A stretch of DNA of 7,155 bases from JAVBMO01 sp031552355 (GTDB taxonomy: Bacteria; Bacteroidota; Bacteroidia; Bacteroidales; P3), in assembly GCA_031552355.1 (NCBI GenBank), contig JAVBMO010000131.1, positions 1 to 7,155 of the forward strand, written 5' to 3'. A model generated the notes under the pieces. That model ran no database searches. It was given only the letters and a program-made list of their open reading frames with translations, and had not been told where the DNA came from. Made by a program: the position numbers and the translations under genes. Positions within the stretch are counted from its first letter, which is position 1. Every line of letters begins with the position of its first letter. Positions 1 through 7,123 of the stretch are shown here, piece after piece.

Positions 1-1080
1 ACTTTGATAAAAGATGTAGATTCTTATTATCATGATTACGAACCGACTAAGGCCGGACGCGCCATTCAGGATTTTGTTGATGAATATTTGAGCAACTGGT
101 ACGTACGCCTTTGCCGTCGCCGTTTTTGGAAAGGCGAATACAGCGAAGATAAAATTTCGGCTTACCAAACTCTGTACACTTGTTTGGAAGTATTGGCAAG
201 GCTTTCAGCGCCGATTGCGCCTTTCTTTGCCGAACGTTTGTTCTGCGACTTGAATGCCGTTACCGGAAAAATAAGCGTACAATCCGTACACCATGCCGAT
301 TTTCCAAAAGCCGATACTACTTTGATTGACAAAGAATTGGAAGAACGTATGCAGTTGGCGCAAAAACTATCGTCGATGGTGCTTTCGTTGCGCAAGAAAA
401 GCAATATCCGCGTTCGCCAGCCTTTGTCGAAAATCATGATTCCGGTGGACAGCAAACGTTTGGAAGAACAAGTTGAATTAGTTAGTTCTTTGATTTTGTC
501 GGAAGTGAATATCAAAAATATAGAGTTTTTAAGCGCTGCCAATAATATTTTGGTGAAGAAAATCAAAGCCAATTTCAAAACGTTGGGACCCAAATATGGC
601 AAAATCATGAAAGGTATTGCCAACGCTTTGGATACTTTTTCTCAAGAACAGATTGCTGAAATTGAACAAAAAGGCGTTTATAATCTGCAAATAGATGGCG
701 AAACTGCCGAACTGACTTTGAACGACGTAGAAATCATCACACAAGATATTCCGGGCTGGGTGGTTGCCAACGAAGGAAAACTAACTGTGGCTTTGGATAT
801 TACCATTACCGACGATTTGAAATACGAAGGTATTGCCCGCGAATTGGTGAACCGCATTCAAAATATCCGCAAAGAAAGTAATTTCGATGTGATGGACAAA
901 ATCAAGGTGGATGTACAGCAAAACAATGAAATAGAAGCTGCTGTAAACGAATACAAAGACTACATCTGTTCCGAAACTTTGACCGAACAACTGAATTTGG
1001 TTGCATCGATAAGCTCTTCCGAAAAACAACAAGTTGAAATTATCGACGGATTGCAATCGGATATTTGGGTAAGGAAATAG
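1..1080 (+). CDS. ileS: Isoleucyl-tRNA synthetase, C-terminal part (5' end outside window)
   Basis: The product charges tRNA-Ile with isoleucine in the cytoplasm. The reading frame is open from base 1 and ends at TAG 1078-1080, so only about 359 C-terminal residues are present. The HIGH and KMSKS catalytic motifs, the editing domain and the true start lie upstream of the window. What is visible is the anticodon-binding region: NWYVRLCRRRFWKG near residue 31, then LSAPIAPFFAERL near 68. It is followed by the C-terminal domain of the eukaryote-like (type 2) IleRS group, with SLRKKSNIRVRQPL near 128 and ARELVNRIQNIRKESNFDV near 278. No cysteine cluster resembling the C-terminal zinc finger of E. 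coli-type IleRS is seen, which fits type 2. GC is higher here than in the next two genes (28 of 60 bases at 241-300). The TTG at position 4 is an internal codon, not a start. The identification is firm; the subtype is inferred from motifs. Confidence 0.96.
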   Translation, partial: TLIKDVDSYYHDYEPTKAGRAIQDFVDEYLSNWYVRLCRRRFWKGEYSEDKISAYQTLYTCLEVLARLSAPIAPFFAERLFCDLNAVTGKISVQSVHHADFPKADTTLIDKELEERMQLAQKLSSMVLSLRKKSNIRVRQPLSKIMIPVDSKRLEEQVELVSSLILSEVNIKNIEFLSAANNILVKKIKANFKTLGPKYGKIMKGIANALDTFSQEQIAEIEQKGVYNLQIDGETAELTLNDVEIITQDIPGWVVANEGKLTVALDITITDDLKYEGIARELVNRIQNIRKESNFDVMDKIKVDVQQNNEIEAAVNEYKDYICSETLTEQLNLVASISSSEKQQVEIIDGLQSDIWVRK

Positions 1081-1122
1081 TTTTAGTGGCGTTTTGTAAA
1101 GATCTAATTATTACCCATAATA

Positions 1123-1641
1123 ATGCAAGATTTTGAATTTGAGATATGGGATATCAAGAATAAAAATTTTGATAAAGTAATGCCTGCATTGTTTTATCCC
1201 ATTTTGGGACTAATGATTGTAACCGTAATTCTATCCGAGAATCCTATATGGCTATTTATATTTTTGATATTACAGATATTACTTATAGTTGTACATCATC
1301 ATGGTGTAAAATATCACAAGGTGGGAGAAATAATTTTTAGAGAAGCTGATGTATCTATTTCAAATGATATGCAGCTGAAATATGATGAAATTCTCAAAAT
1401 CAAACTGAATTTTGGCGATTTGAAAGGTAATTTAATGGGCGCAAATCCAGGGGGTGCATTGGTAGGTCTTTTAATGTTGTCCAAAGGTGTCAGAAATAAA
1501 ATTGTAATAAGGACCGCTAATGAAAGATTATCATTTCATATTCTTTGCAAAGAAGATTCTGATTATTTAAGATTTAGGTTGTTAGGTAAGTTTCTTAAAG
1601 AAAAGAATCTTAATGTAAAGATGAATGACATTAGAGTATAA
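1123..1641 (+). CDS. Small membrane protein with PH-like domain (unknown function)
   Basis: This is a 172-residue protein that I cannot name. Two hydrophobic helices are visible at about residues 20-38 and 42-58, separated by a very short turn (ENPIW), and they are followed by HHHGVKYHK. The rest should be cytoplasmic. It alternates short beta-like stretches (GEIIFREADVSIS at 68-80, DEILKIKLNF at 88-97, NKIVIRTANERLSFHILC at 125-142) and ends in an amphipathic helix (about 144-162). This order resembles the bacterial PH-like domains found in small two-helix membrane proteins of Bacteroidota. That is inference from the pattern, not from a domain search. A glycine-rich hydrophobic insertion (about 101-122, GANPGGALVGLL) sits in the middle. 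The start is ATG 1123, 42 bp after ileS, with no clear Shine-Dalgarno site. The stop lies 15 bp before the TPR gene, so the two are probably co-transcribed. Both are AT-rich compared with ileS. Confidence 0.8.
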   Translation: MQDFEFEIWDIKNKNFDKVMPALFYPILGLMIVTVILSENPIWLFIFLILQILLIVVHHHGVKYHKVGEIIFREADVSISNDMQLKYDEILKIKLNFGDLKGNLMGANPGGALVGLLMLSKGVRNKIVIRTANERLSFHILCKEDSDYLRFRLLGKFLKEKNLNVKMNDIRV

Positions 1642-1656
1642 AAACTGGATTTCTGT

Positions 1657-3918
1657 ATGAAACTTTATGAGAAAATAATTATTCCAATTATTATTGCACT
1701 TGCAATTCTTCAATGTTGTGATATTACAACAACAATAGGTTATTTTGAACTTGGAATGTCCCTGTTGTCTTTATCTTATTTCTTAGCTGGTTATTGGCTC
1801 TTCAATTTTAATAAAATCAAAAAAATCCCTTTTCTTTCTATTTTTAGCGGTATTGTTTTTGGAATTTCATTATTTCTCTTGCTTTTTCAAATAATAGGCA
1901 AAATCAATATTCCTATTCAATTAAAAGTTTTCCCTATTCCGATTATTCTGTTTTCTTTAATTTTGGGAATTTATTTGTTGTTGAAGTTGAAAGGGAAATC
2001 TAAATCGGTTTCAAAACCTATAAAATTTATTTTTATTCGTTCTTTAATTATTGCAATAATCCTTTCATTTTTTGCATACACACCGCTTAATTTTAAGCCT
2101 TTTAACAAAATTATTTATGGCTTAAATAATGGTGACACTTCTCTGCAACTTTATTTGTCGGTTTATAGTGATATTGAAGAATATCAAAAAGCAATAGAAA
2201 AAACTGATTACGATGAAGCTATTTTAAAAGCCCAAAGCATCAATAGGCTTGCTGTCAAATGGTTTTATGAACATAGAGAAGTTATTGGTTATGAAACTGT
2301 TTTTATAGATTTTAGCCAATATTTTTTATATGAAGCTTATTATTACAAAGCAAATGACCAATATGGTTCCAACAATTTTGCAAAAGCTCTTCCCTATTAC
2401 TTGCAAGCAGATAGTATTGCAAATAATATAGTATCACCTCCTCAAGAAAAAAATGATGAATGTTTAATTTTTAATACCGGCTACATTCCCAACAATTTAC
2501 ATGAACAAAGAATGAATCTTTTCAGTAGGATTGGTCAATGCTATGGGAAAATGAGAATGATGGAGGAAAGTGGGATTTGGTATCAAAAAGCTATTAACCA
2601 ATGCAAAGAACTGTATGGTGATTCAGCAACAACCCAATTAAATTTTATTACTGAATCTCTGTCGAATATGTTTTTTGAAAATGAATTGTATAGCGAGGCA
2701 AAAGCCGGTTATTTATCTGTTTGTAGCTTTTATTTGAAAGATACGATTAATGTGGAAAATCGAAAACAGTTGATAAAAAGCTATAATAACCTTGCTAATA
2801 CTTATTTGTATGAATTTTCTTTTGATACTGCCTATTCTTGTGCGCAAGTTGCTATACACTTTAATGTAGAAAAAACAACTCAATACTGTTGGAGTTTGCA
2901 GACGCAGGCAATAGCATTATCATTTTTAGGAAAATACGAAAAAGCCAAAGACATGGCTGAAGATAGTTATGAATGTTACAAGTTGAAATTGGACGACCCG
3001 ATAGCGCATGCAAATTCAGAACTTTTGTTAGTTCAGATAAATACAGAATTAGCAAAATATGATGAAGCTCAAAAATATTTAGAGAGAGGAATAAAATATT
3101 TTACAGAAAACAATTTAGAAATCAATTTGTACGCCGGGTTTATAGTAGCCCAGGCAAAAATACATGATATACAAAGTGAATATATGCTCGCTATGGAAGA
3201 ATATTCCAAGGCATTGAAAATTTATAAAAAGAATCAAGAGCCTGAAATACGGCTTGTAACGATTCTCTCGAGAATGGGAGTTATCGCTGTTGAATTATCT
3301 GATTTTGAGAAAGCAAAAGGATACTTGAATTCCACTTTATTGATATTTGAGAATGCTGGAATAAAAGATAGCTTTAGTATCCACTATTTCCCGGCAGTTG
3401 CCGATATAGCTTACCTTGAATATAGTTTAGGTAATTTGAAACAAGCAAACAAATATTACAAACAAATACTTGACCAAAGAGAAAATTCCAACGTTAATCC
3501 TTCTGTAATTGCTTCTGCTTTAAATGGGCAAGGTTTGGTAGAAACAAACTTAAAGAATTATCGCCTTGCCGATTCTTTATTTTCCCAATCTCTTGAAATA
3601 TATCAAAATGTATTTTCTCAAAACAATCCTCAAGTAGCTTTAATATTATTGAATTATGCCGAACTCAATATTTTAAAAGGCGAATTGGAACTTGCTGAAA
3701 AAAGGCTCAATCAAAGTCTGGAAATAAATTCTTTGTTTTTTAATAAGAACCACATTGTTTTTGGTGATATTTATGCTGCTCTTGGAACCCTCGAATTGAA
3801 AAAGAAAAATAAAATACAAGCAAAAGAATATTTTGAGAAAGCATTAAATATTTATCGAAGTAAATTCGATGAAAAACACTGGAAAATTGAGGCAACCAAG
3901 AGAAAAATAGGGAAGTAG
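1657..3918 (+). CDS. Membrane-anchored TPR-repeat protein (5 TM helices plus about 12 TPRs)
   Basis: This 753-residue protein has two parts. Residues 1-145 contain five hydrophobic helices (about 7-27, 31-50, 59-82, 91-111 and 123-143). Positively charged loops (FNKIKKIP near 51, KLKGKSKSVSKPIK near 110) fall on alternate sides. By the positive-inside rule the N-terminus is cytoplasmic and everything after residue 145 is periplasmic. The remainder is a helical solenoid of tetratricopeptide repeats at about 225-257, 287-321, 330-360, 373-405, 412-446, 452-486, 492-527, 534-567, 578-611, 619-652, 661-694 and 702-735. Typical repeat wording includes LGKYEKAKDMAEDSY, YDEAQKYLERGI and NKIQAKEYFEKALNIY. 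TPRs bind other proteins. There is no kinase, protease, CHAT or DNA-binding domain, so the role is probably scaffolding or sensing, but it is unknown. GC is low (15 of 60 bases at 1921-1980). It starts at ATG 1657, 15 bp after the preceding gene, and probably shares its transcript. Confidence 0.88.
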   Translation: MKLYEKIIIPIIIALAILQCCDITTTIGYFELGMSLLSLSYFLAGYWLFNFNKIKKIPFLSIFSGIVFGISLFLLLFQIIGKINIPIQLKVFPIPIILFSLILGIYLLLKLKGKSKSVSKPIKFIFIRSLIIAIILSFFAYTPLNFKPFNKIIYGLNNGDTSLQLYLSVYSDIEEYQKAIEKTDYDEAILKAQSINRLAVKWFYEHREVIGYETVFIDFSQYFLYEAYYYKANDQYGSNNFAKALPYYLQADSIANNIVSPPQEKNDECLIFNTGYIPNNLHEQRMNLFSRIGQCYGKMRMMEESGIWYQKAINQCKELYGDSATTQLNFITESLSNMFFENELYSEAKAGYLSVCSFYLKDTINVENRKQLIKSYNNLANTYLYEFSFDTAYSCAQVAIHFNVEKTTQYCWSLQTQAIALSFLGKYEKAKDMAEDSYECYKLKLDDPIAHANSELLLVQINTELAKYDEAQKYLERGIKYFTENNLEINLYAGFIVAQAKIHDIQSEYMLAMEEYSKALKIYKKNQEPEIRLVTILSRMGVIAVELSDFEKAKGYLNSTLLIFENAGIKDSFSIHYFPAVADIAYLEYSLGNLKQANKYYKQILDQRENSNVNPSVIASALNGQGLVETNLKNYRLADSLFSQSLEIYQNVFSQNNPQVALILLNYAELNILKGELELAEKRLNQSLEINSLFFNKNHIVFGDIYAALGTLELKKKNKIQAKEYFEKALNIYRSKFDEKHWKIEATKRKIGK

Positions 3919-3919
3919 G

Positions 3920-3954
3920 ATATTGATCTAATTCACTAAAAATATCAATATTTT
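3920..3954 (+). terminator. Weak AT-rich hairpin, possible terminator of the TPR gene
   Basis: Two bases after the TPR gene's stop, ATATTGAT (3920-3927) is matched by ATCAATAT (3944-3951), an 8-bp perfect inverted repeat with a 16-base loop, and a run of T covers 3951-3954. The position suits a terminator. However, the stem is almost entirely A-T, the loop is long and the T-run is short, so it would be inefficient if it works at all. Confidence 0.35.
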
Positions 3955-4034
3955 GGTAAAAAGATAAAATTCATAACATAATCTACCTAATGGTAAAATT
4001 TGATAATTGTTATTGCCCGGTTAAGACTAAAACA

Positions 4035-4069
4035 TTTAAACCACTGTTAGGATTTAATTCGTATTTTTG
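4035..4069 (+). promoter_or_regulatory. Bacteroidota-type promoter for ftsK
   Basis: TATTTTTG at 4062-4069 matches every fixed position of the Bacteroidota -7 consensus TAnnTTTG. The -33 box (usually TTTG) is less clear. The best candidate is TTTA at 4035-4038, 23 bp upstream, which is at the long end of usual spacing. Transcription would begin near 4076, giving a leader of roughly 25 bases before the ATG at 4102. No operator-like repeat is seen next to it. The rest of the 183-bp intergenic stretch is AT-rich and holds only the hairpin after the TPR gene and a minor 4-bp stem (TACC 3984-3987 with GGTA 3992-3995). Confidence 0.5.
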
Positions 4070-4101
4070 TAGTTTATTTTAATTTATGGTGGTAAATTTT
4101 T

Positions 4102-6684
4102 ATGGTAAAAAACAAACCGAAACAGAAGAAAAAAGAAAGTTCAGGAACGGCTGATTATAAGGCAGAAATAGACGATTCTTTTTCTTCAAAAAAAGGCAAA
4201 GATTCTAAAAGTAGTTTTATTGAATTTCTGAAAAGTGAAAAATTCAGAAGGGCTTCAGGTGTTTTTACCATTTTGTTGTCATTGTTCCTTTTGTTGTCGT
4301 TTATCTCATATTTCTTTTTTTGGTGGGCAGATTTCGACAAAATTGCCGATTTGAATTTTTCGGAAGTTTTGTTGAATACACATATTTCTGTAGAAAATTG
4401 GGGTGGGCGTTTGGGGGCTTATGCATCTTATTTTTTTATTGAAAAGTTGGTTGGTGTCAGTGCTTTTGGATTTGTACTTATTTTCTTTATTGCTGGTTTT
4501 CAATTGGTAAGGATACCTCTTTTACCACTGTCAAAAGTTCTTTACCACACAACATTTTGGATGCTTTGGGGCTCTTTTCTGTTAGGCTATATTTTCTCAT
4601 TTCTCTATTCAAGTTATTTCGATGTTTTAGCCGGAACTTTCGGCGTGCAGCTTAGCATTTGGTCTAATGGCTTTGCAGGAAAATTCGGAACAGCTTTTAT
4701 CTTATTTTTCTCTTTGGTAACATTTTTAATTTTGACTTTCAATGTTTGGCCTAAGTTCAGATTTCTTTCCACTGAAAAAATATTTTCAAATAACGGTGAA
4801 GATGGAATAGAGAAAGAATATATTGATTTACAGGTGAATGTTGGTAAAGAGGCTGTTTTTGCAGGCAGAAAAAATGTTTTTACAGGAAAAGAAACTTCTG
4901 CTGAAGAAGACGATTTAACCGATGAGGAATTGGAAACCGCCCTGAATTTTGAAGTCGTTTCTAAACCCAAACAAGAAACGAAGTCTGAACCTGATTTTAC
5001 AATCAATTCACAACCGGCAAATACCGGAAATACTTCTGAATCTAAAGAAATTGACTTTGTTGTAGGCGGAAATTCGAATATCGAAATGAATGAACTTCAA
5101 CAGGCCGAAGAAGAAGATTTTGATGAAGCTGAATTTAATTCCGAAGTAAATTTAAATGGCGCTCATTTCGGCGCAGATGAGCCCTACGATCCTTGCCTTG
5201 ATCTACCACATTATCAAATGCCTTCCCTTGATTTTCTGATTGAGTACGAAACACGAAACGAAGAAGTTACACCGGAAGAATTGGTGGCTAACAAAGATAA
5301 AATTGTCAATACATTGAAAAATTATGCTATTGACATTGTAAAAATTGTAGCATCGCCGGGACCTACGGTTACACTTTACGAAATTGTTCCTGCGCCGGGA
5401 ATTCGTATTTCAAAAATCAAAAATCTTGAGGACGATATCGCTTTGAGCCTTTCAGCCTTGGGAATCCGTATTATTGCGCCCATTCCGGGAAAAGGAACTA
5501 TTGGTATTGAGGTTCCGAATTTAAAACCTCAAATTGTGTCGATGAAAACCATGCTTTCGTCCGACAAGTTTACGCAAACCAAATTCGACCTTCCTGTTGC
5601 CATAGGAAAAACCATTTCCAACGAACCTTTCGTTGCCGATTTGGCAAAAATGCCCCACTTATTGATGGCCGGCGCCACAGGACAAGGAAAATCTGTAGGT
5701 CTAAATGCCATTATCACTTCGTTGATTTATAAGAAACATCCGGCACAACTCAAGTTCGTAATGGTGGATCCTAAAAAAGTGGAACTTTCGCTTTATACAA
5801 AAATAGAACGACATTATTTGGCCAAATTACCAGATTCCGATGAAGCTATTATCACCGATACACGCAAGGTAGTACGTACATTGAATTCGCTTTGTATTGA
5901 AATGGATCAGCGGTACGATTTATTGAAAGATGCACAAGTGCGCAATATCAAGGAATATAATGCCAAATTCATTGCGCGTAAATTAAATCCTAACGATGGT
6001 CACCGCTATTTACCTTACATCGTGTTGGTTGTCGATGAGTTTGCCGATTTAATTATGACAGCAGGCAAAGAAGTGGAACTTCCCATTGCTCGTTTGGCGC
6101 AATTGGCGAGGGCTATCGGTATCCATTTGATTATTGCTACGCAAAGGCCATCTGTAAATATCATTACAGGAACGATCAAAGCGAACTTTCCTGCCCGTGT
6201 AGCTTTCCGCGTTACATCAAAAATAGATTCACGGACTATTTTAGATGCCGGTGGCGCCGAGCAACTTATCGGACGAGGCGACATGTTACTCTCTTTGGGT
6301 AGCGAATTGGTGCGCCTGCAATGCGCATTGGTAGATACAGACGAAATTGATGAAATTGCCAATTTTATTGGCAATCAAAAAGGTTATCCTGAAACGTTCT
6401 CATTACCGGAATACTTAGATGAAAACAGCGAGCCGAGCAAAGATTTCGACCCTAATCAACGTGACGATAAATTTGAAGAAGCTGCAAGAATTGTGGTAGC
6501 TCATCAACATGGTTCCACTTCACTTTTGCAACGGAAATTGCAACTGGGCTATAATCGTGCAGGACGTATCATAGACCAATTGGAAGCTGCCGGAGTCGTA
6601 GGGCCTTTCGAAGGTAGTAAAGCCCGAGATGTGAAGATAAAATCAGAAATTGAACTCGAAGAGTTATTTAGGCAACTAAGATAA
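4102..6684 (+). CDS. ftsK: DNA translocase FtsK/SpoIIIE family, complete
   Basis: This 860-residue membrane-anchored ATPase pumps double-stranded DNA through the division septum. In the family it clears chromosome termini and activates XerCD recombination at dif. After a lysine-rich cytoplasmic N-terminus, four clear hydrophobic segments are seen (about 53-75, 115-136, 150-172 and 192-214). An acidic, low-complexity linker follows (about 230-365, many E/D), shorter than in E. coli and not Pro/Gln-rich. The alpha/beta motor occupies about 385-770. Its Walker A motif GATGQGKS is at 524-531 with catalytic-loop Lys530, Walker B VLVVDEFADL at 641-650 with Asp645-Glu646, ATQRPS at 679-684 and GRGDML at 724-729. 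The C-terminal winged-helix gamma domain that reads KOPS-type sequences is at about 788-850 (STSLLQRKLQLGYNRAGRII). All key residues are intact. ATG 4102 is chosen because it follows the TAnnTTTG promoter; the ATG at 4086 is out of frame. The motor half is richer in GC (33 of 60 at 6241-6300) than the membrane half. Confidence 0.97.
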   Translation: MVKNKPKQKKKESSGTADYKAEIDDSFSSKKGKDSKSSFIEFLKSEKFRRASGVFTILLSLFLLLSFISYFFFWWADFDKIADLNFSEVLLNTHISVENWGGRLGAYASYFFIEKLVGVSAFGFVLIFFIAGFQLVRIPLLPLSKVLYHTTFWMLWGSFLLGYIFSFLYSSYFDVLAGTFGVQLSIWSNGFAGKFGTAFILFFSLVTFLILTFNVWPKFRFLSTEKIFSNNGEDGIEKEYIDLQVNVGKEAVFAGRKNVFTGKETSAEEDDLTDEELETALNFEVVSKPKQETKSEPDFTINSQPANTGNTSESKEIDFVVGGNSNIEMNELQQAEEEDFDEAEFNSEVNLNGAHFGADEPYDPCLDLPHYQMPSLDFLIEYETRNEEVTPEELVANKDKIVNTLKNYAIDIVKIVASPGPTVTLYEIVPAPGIRISKIKNLEDDIALSLSALGIRIIAPIPGKGTIGIEVPNLKPQIVSMKTMLSSDKFTQTKFDLPVAIGKTISNEPFVADLAKMPHLLMAGATGQGKSVGLNAIITSLIYKKHPAQLKFVMVDPKKVELSLYTKIERHYLAKLPDSDEAIITDTRKVVRTLNSLCIEMDQRYDLLKDAQVRNIKEYNAKFIARKLNPNDGHRYLPYIVLVVDEFADLIMTAGKEVELPIARLAQLARAIGIHLIIATQRPSVNIITGTIKANFPARVAFRVTSKIDSRTILDAGGAEQLIGRGDMLLSLGSELVRLQCALVDTDEIDEIANFIGNQKGYPETFSLPEYLDENSEPSKDFDPNQRDDKFEEAARIVVAHQHGSTSLLQRKLQLGYNRAGRIIDQLEAAGVVGPFEGSKARDVKIKSEIELEELFRQLR

Positions 6685-6691
6685 TCATAAA

Positions 6692-6708
6692 TTCTATTCA
6701 TAATAGAA
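6692..6708. repeat. Short hairpin just after ftsK
   Basis: TTCTATT (6692-6698) and AATAGAA (6702-6708) form a perfect 7-bp stem with a 3-base loop, starting seven bases after the ftsK stop codon. There is no T-run behind it, so it is a poor intrinsic terminator. It could protect the 3' end of the ftsK transcript or simply be an AT-rich chance palindrome. Confidence 0.3.
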
Positions 6709-6756
6709 ATCACTCCTATAACTTCTGATAAATATCAAATAAAGGATTTATGAGTG

Positions 6757-6903
6757 ATGGCTAACCAACTGAAATACTATCAAGGTAGAATTCCTGTTTG
6801 TGGTGTATCCGCTGTTTACACAAGGGCAAAAAAGCCTTGTTCGGGTATTGAAATAAATATCCAACGATGTGAGGACTGTAAGACTTTCCAATTTGCATTG
6901 TAA
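6757..6903 (+). CDS. Possible 48-residue cysteine-containing small protein
   Basis: This small frame is read from ATG 6757 (an in-frame GTG lies directly before it at 6754) to TAA 6901-6903. The protein has four cysteines, at 15, 28, 38 and 41. The last two form a CxxC (RCEDCK) and the others sit in IPVCGV and KKPCSG, so a metal-binding fold is conceivable but the spacing matches no family I know. An AAAGGA stretch (6741-6746) lies 10 bases upstream, acceptable as a Shine-Dalgarno site, though such sites matter little in Bacteroidota. The same frame continues open for 38 more codons after the stop, up to TAA 7018-7020. This could therefore be the front of a broken gene of about 87 codons, or chance coding within a structured non-coding segment. 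I do not recognise a function. Confidence 0.3.
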   Translation: MANQLKYYQGRIPVCGVSAVYTRAKKPCSGIEINIQRCEDCKTFQFAL

Positions 6904-7020
6904 GAAAAGGCATATCACAAATTGCTTCAATGCACCTTTCCTCTATTGCAAATTCAAACGGTTTGCCAAAAGTTGGTTGGAGTGATAGCAAGACCTTATC
7001 GAAAACCAACATCGGCTAAG
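6757..7020. other. Compact self-complementary segment, possible structured RNA or small repeat element
   Basis: This stretch of the 439-bp gap without a confident gene carries several inverted repeats. ACAA-g-GGC (6820-6827) pairs with GCCTTGT (6834-6840) around a loop of six A. GGGTATT (6843-6849) pairs with AATATCC (6856-6862), including one G-T pair. TGCATTG (6894-6900) pairs with CAATGCA (6928-6934), extended by AAG/CTT past a bulge. AATTTGCA (6890-6897) pairs with TGCAAATT (6947-6954). AACCAACT (6763-6770) is complementary to AGTTGGTT (6971-6978), and AACCAAC recurs at 7004-7010. GGCTAA stands at both ends (6759-6764 and 7014-7019). Some stems exclude each other. One or two 7-8 bp matches are expected by chance in 260 bases, so the enrichment is only suggestive. 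The strand of any RNA is unknown. The stretch from 7021 to 7123 is AT-rich and shows only three copies of ATGGATT (7068-7074, 7075-7081 and 7100-7106). Confidence 0.3.
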
Positions 7021-7123
7021 TAAAATAGGAATAGATGAATTTTTGAAATATTATAATTCAAAAACAAATGGATTATGGATTTGTACTTTTATCCAAACGA
7101 TGGATTGATAAAACAAAATAGAT

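Noticed and set aside
162..623. 153-codon - strand frame inside ileS
   Set aside because: It is opposite a clearly conserved ileS coding region and its translation has no domain pattern; it is a shadow frame.
1078..1122. Possible promoter for the small membrane gene (TAGTTTTA at 1078-1085, with TTTG at 1064-1067)
   Set aside because: The -7 box has a mismatch and the two boxes are only 10 bp apart, far shorter than usual, so I do not call it. The unit may be transcribed from ileS or from a promoter I cannot see.
4086..4101. ATG at 4086 as an alternative ftsK start
   Set aside because: It is 16 bases upstream and out of frame with the ftsK reading frame.
6015..6374. 119-codon - strand frame inside the ftsK motor
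   Set aside because: It lies opposite the Walker B and following motifs of ftsK; composition and content are those of an antisense shadow.
6761..7012. 83-codon open frame on the - strand downstream of ftsK
   Set aside because: No recognisable domain, no promoter or ribosome site that I could see, and it lies almost exactly opposite the + strand small frame. I treat it as a possible by-product of the compact segment and mention it only in the finding there.
6685..7123. tRNA, tmRNA or CRISPR array in the downstream gap
   Set aside because: I found no cloverleaf arms with a T-loop GTTCRA-like signature, no tmRNA ends and no regularly spaced repeats of CRISPR length.
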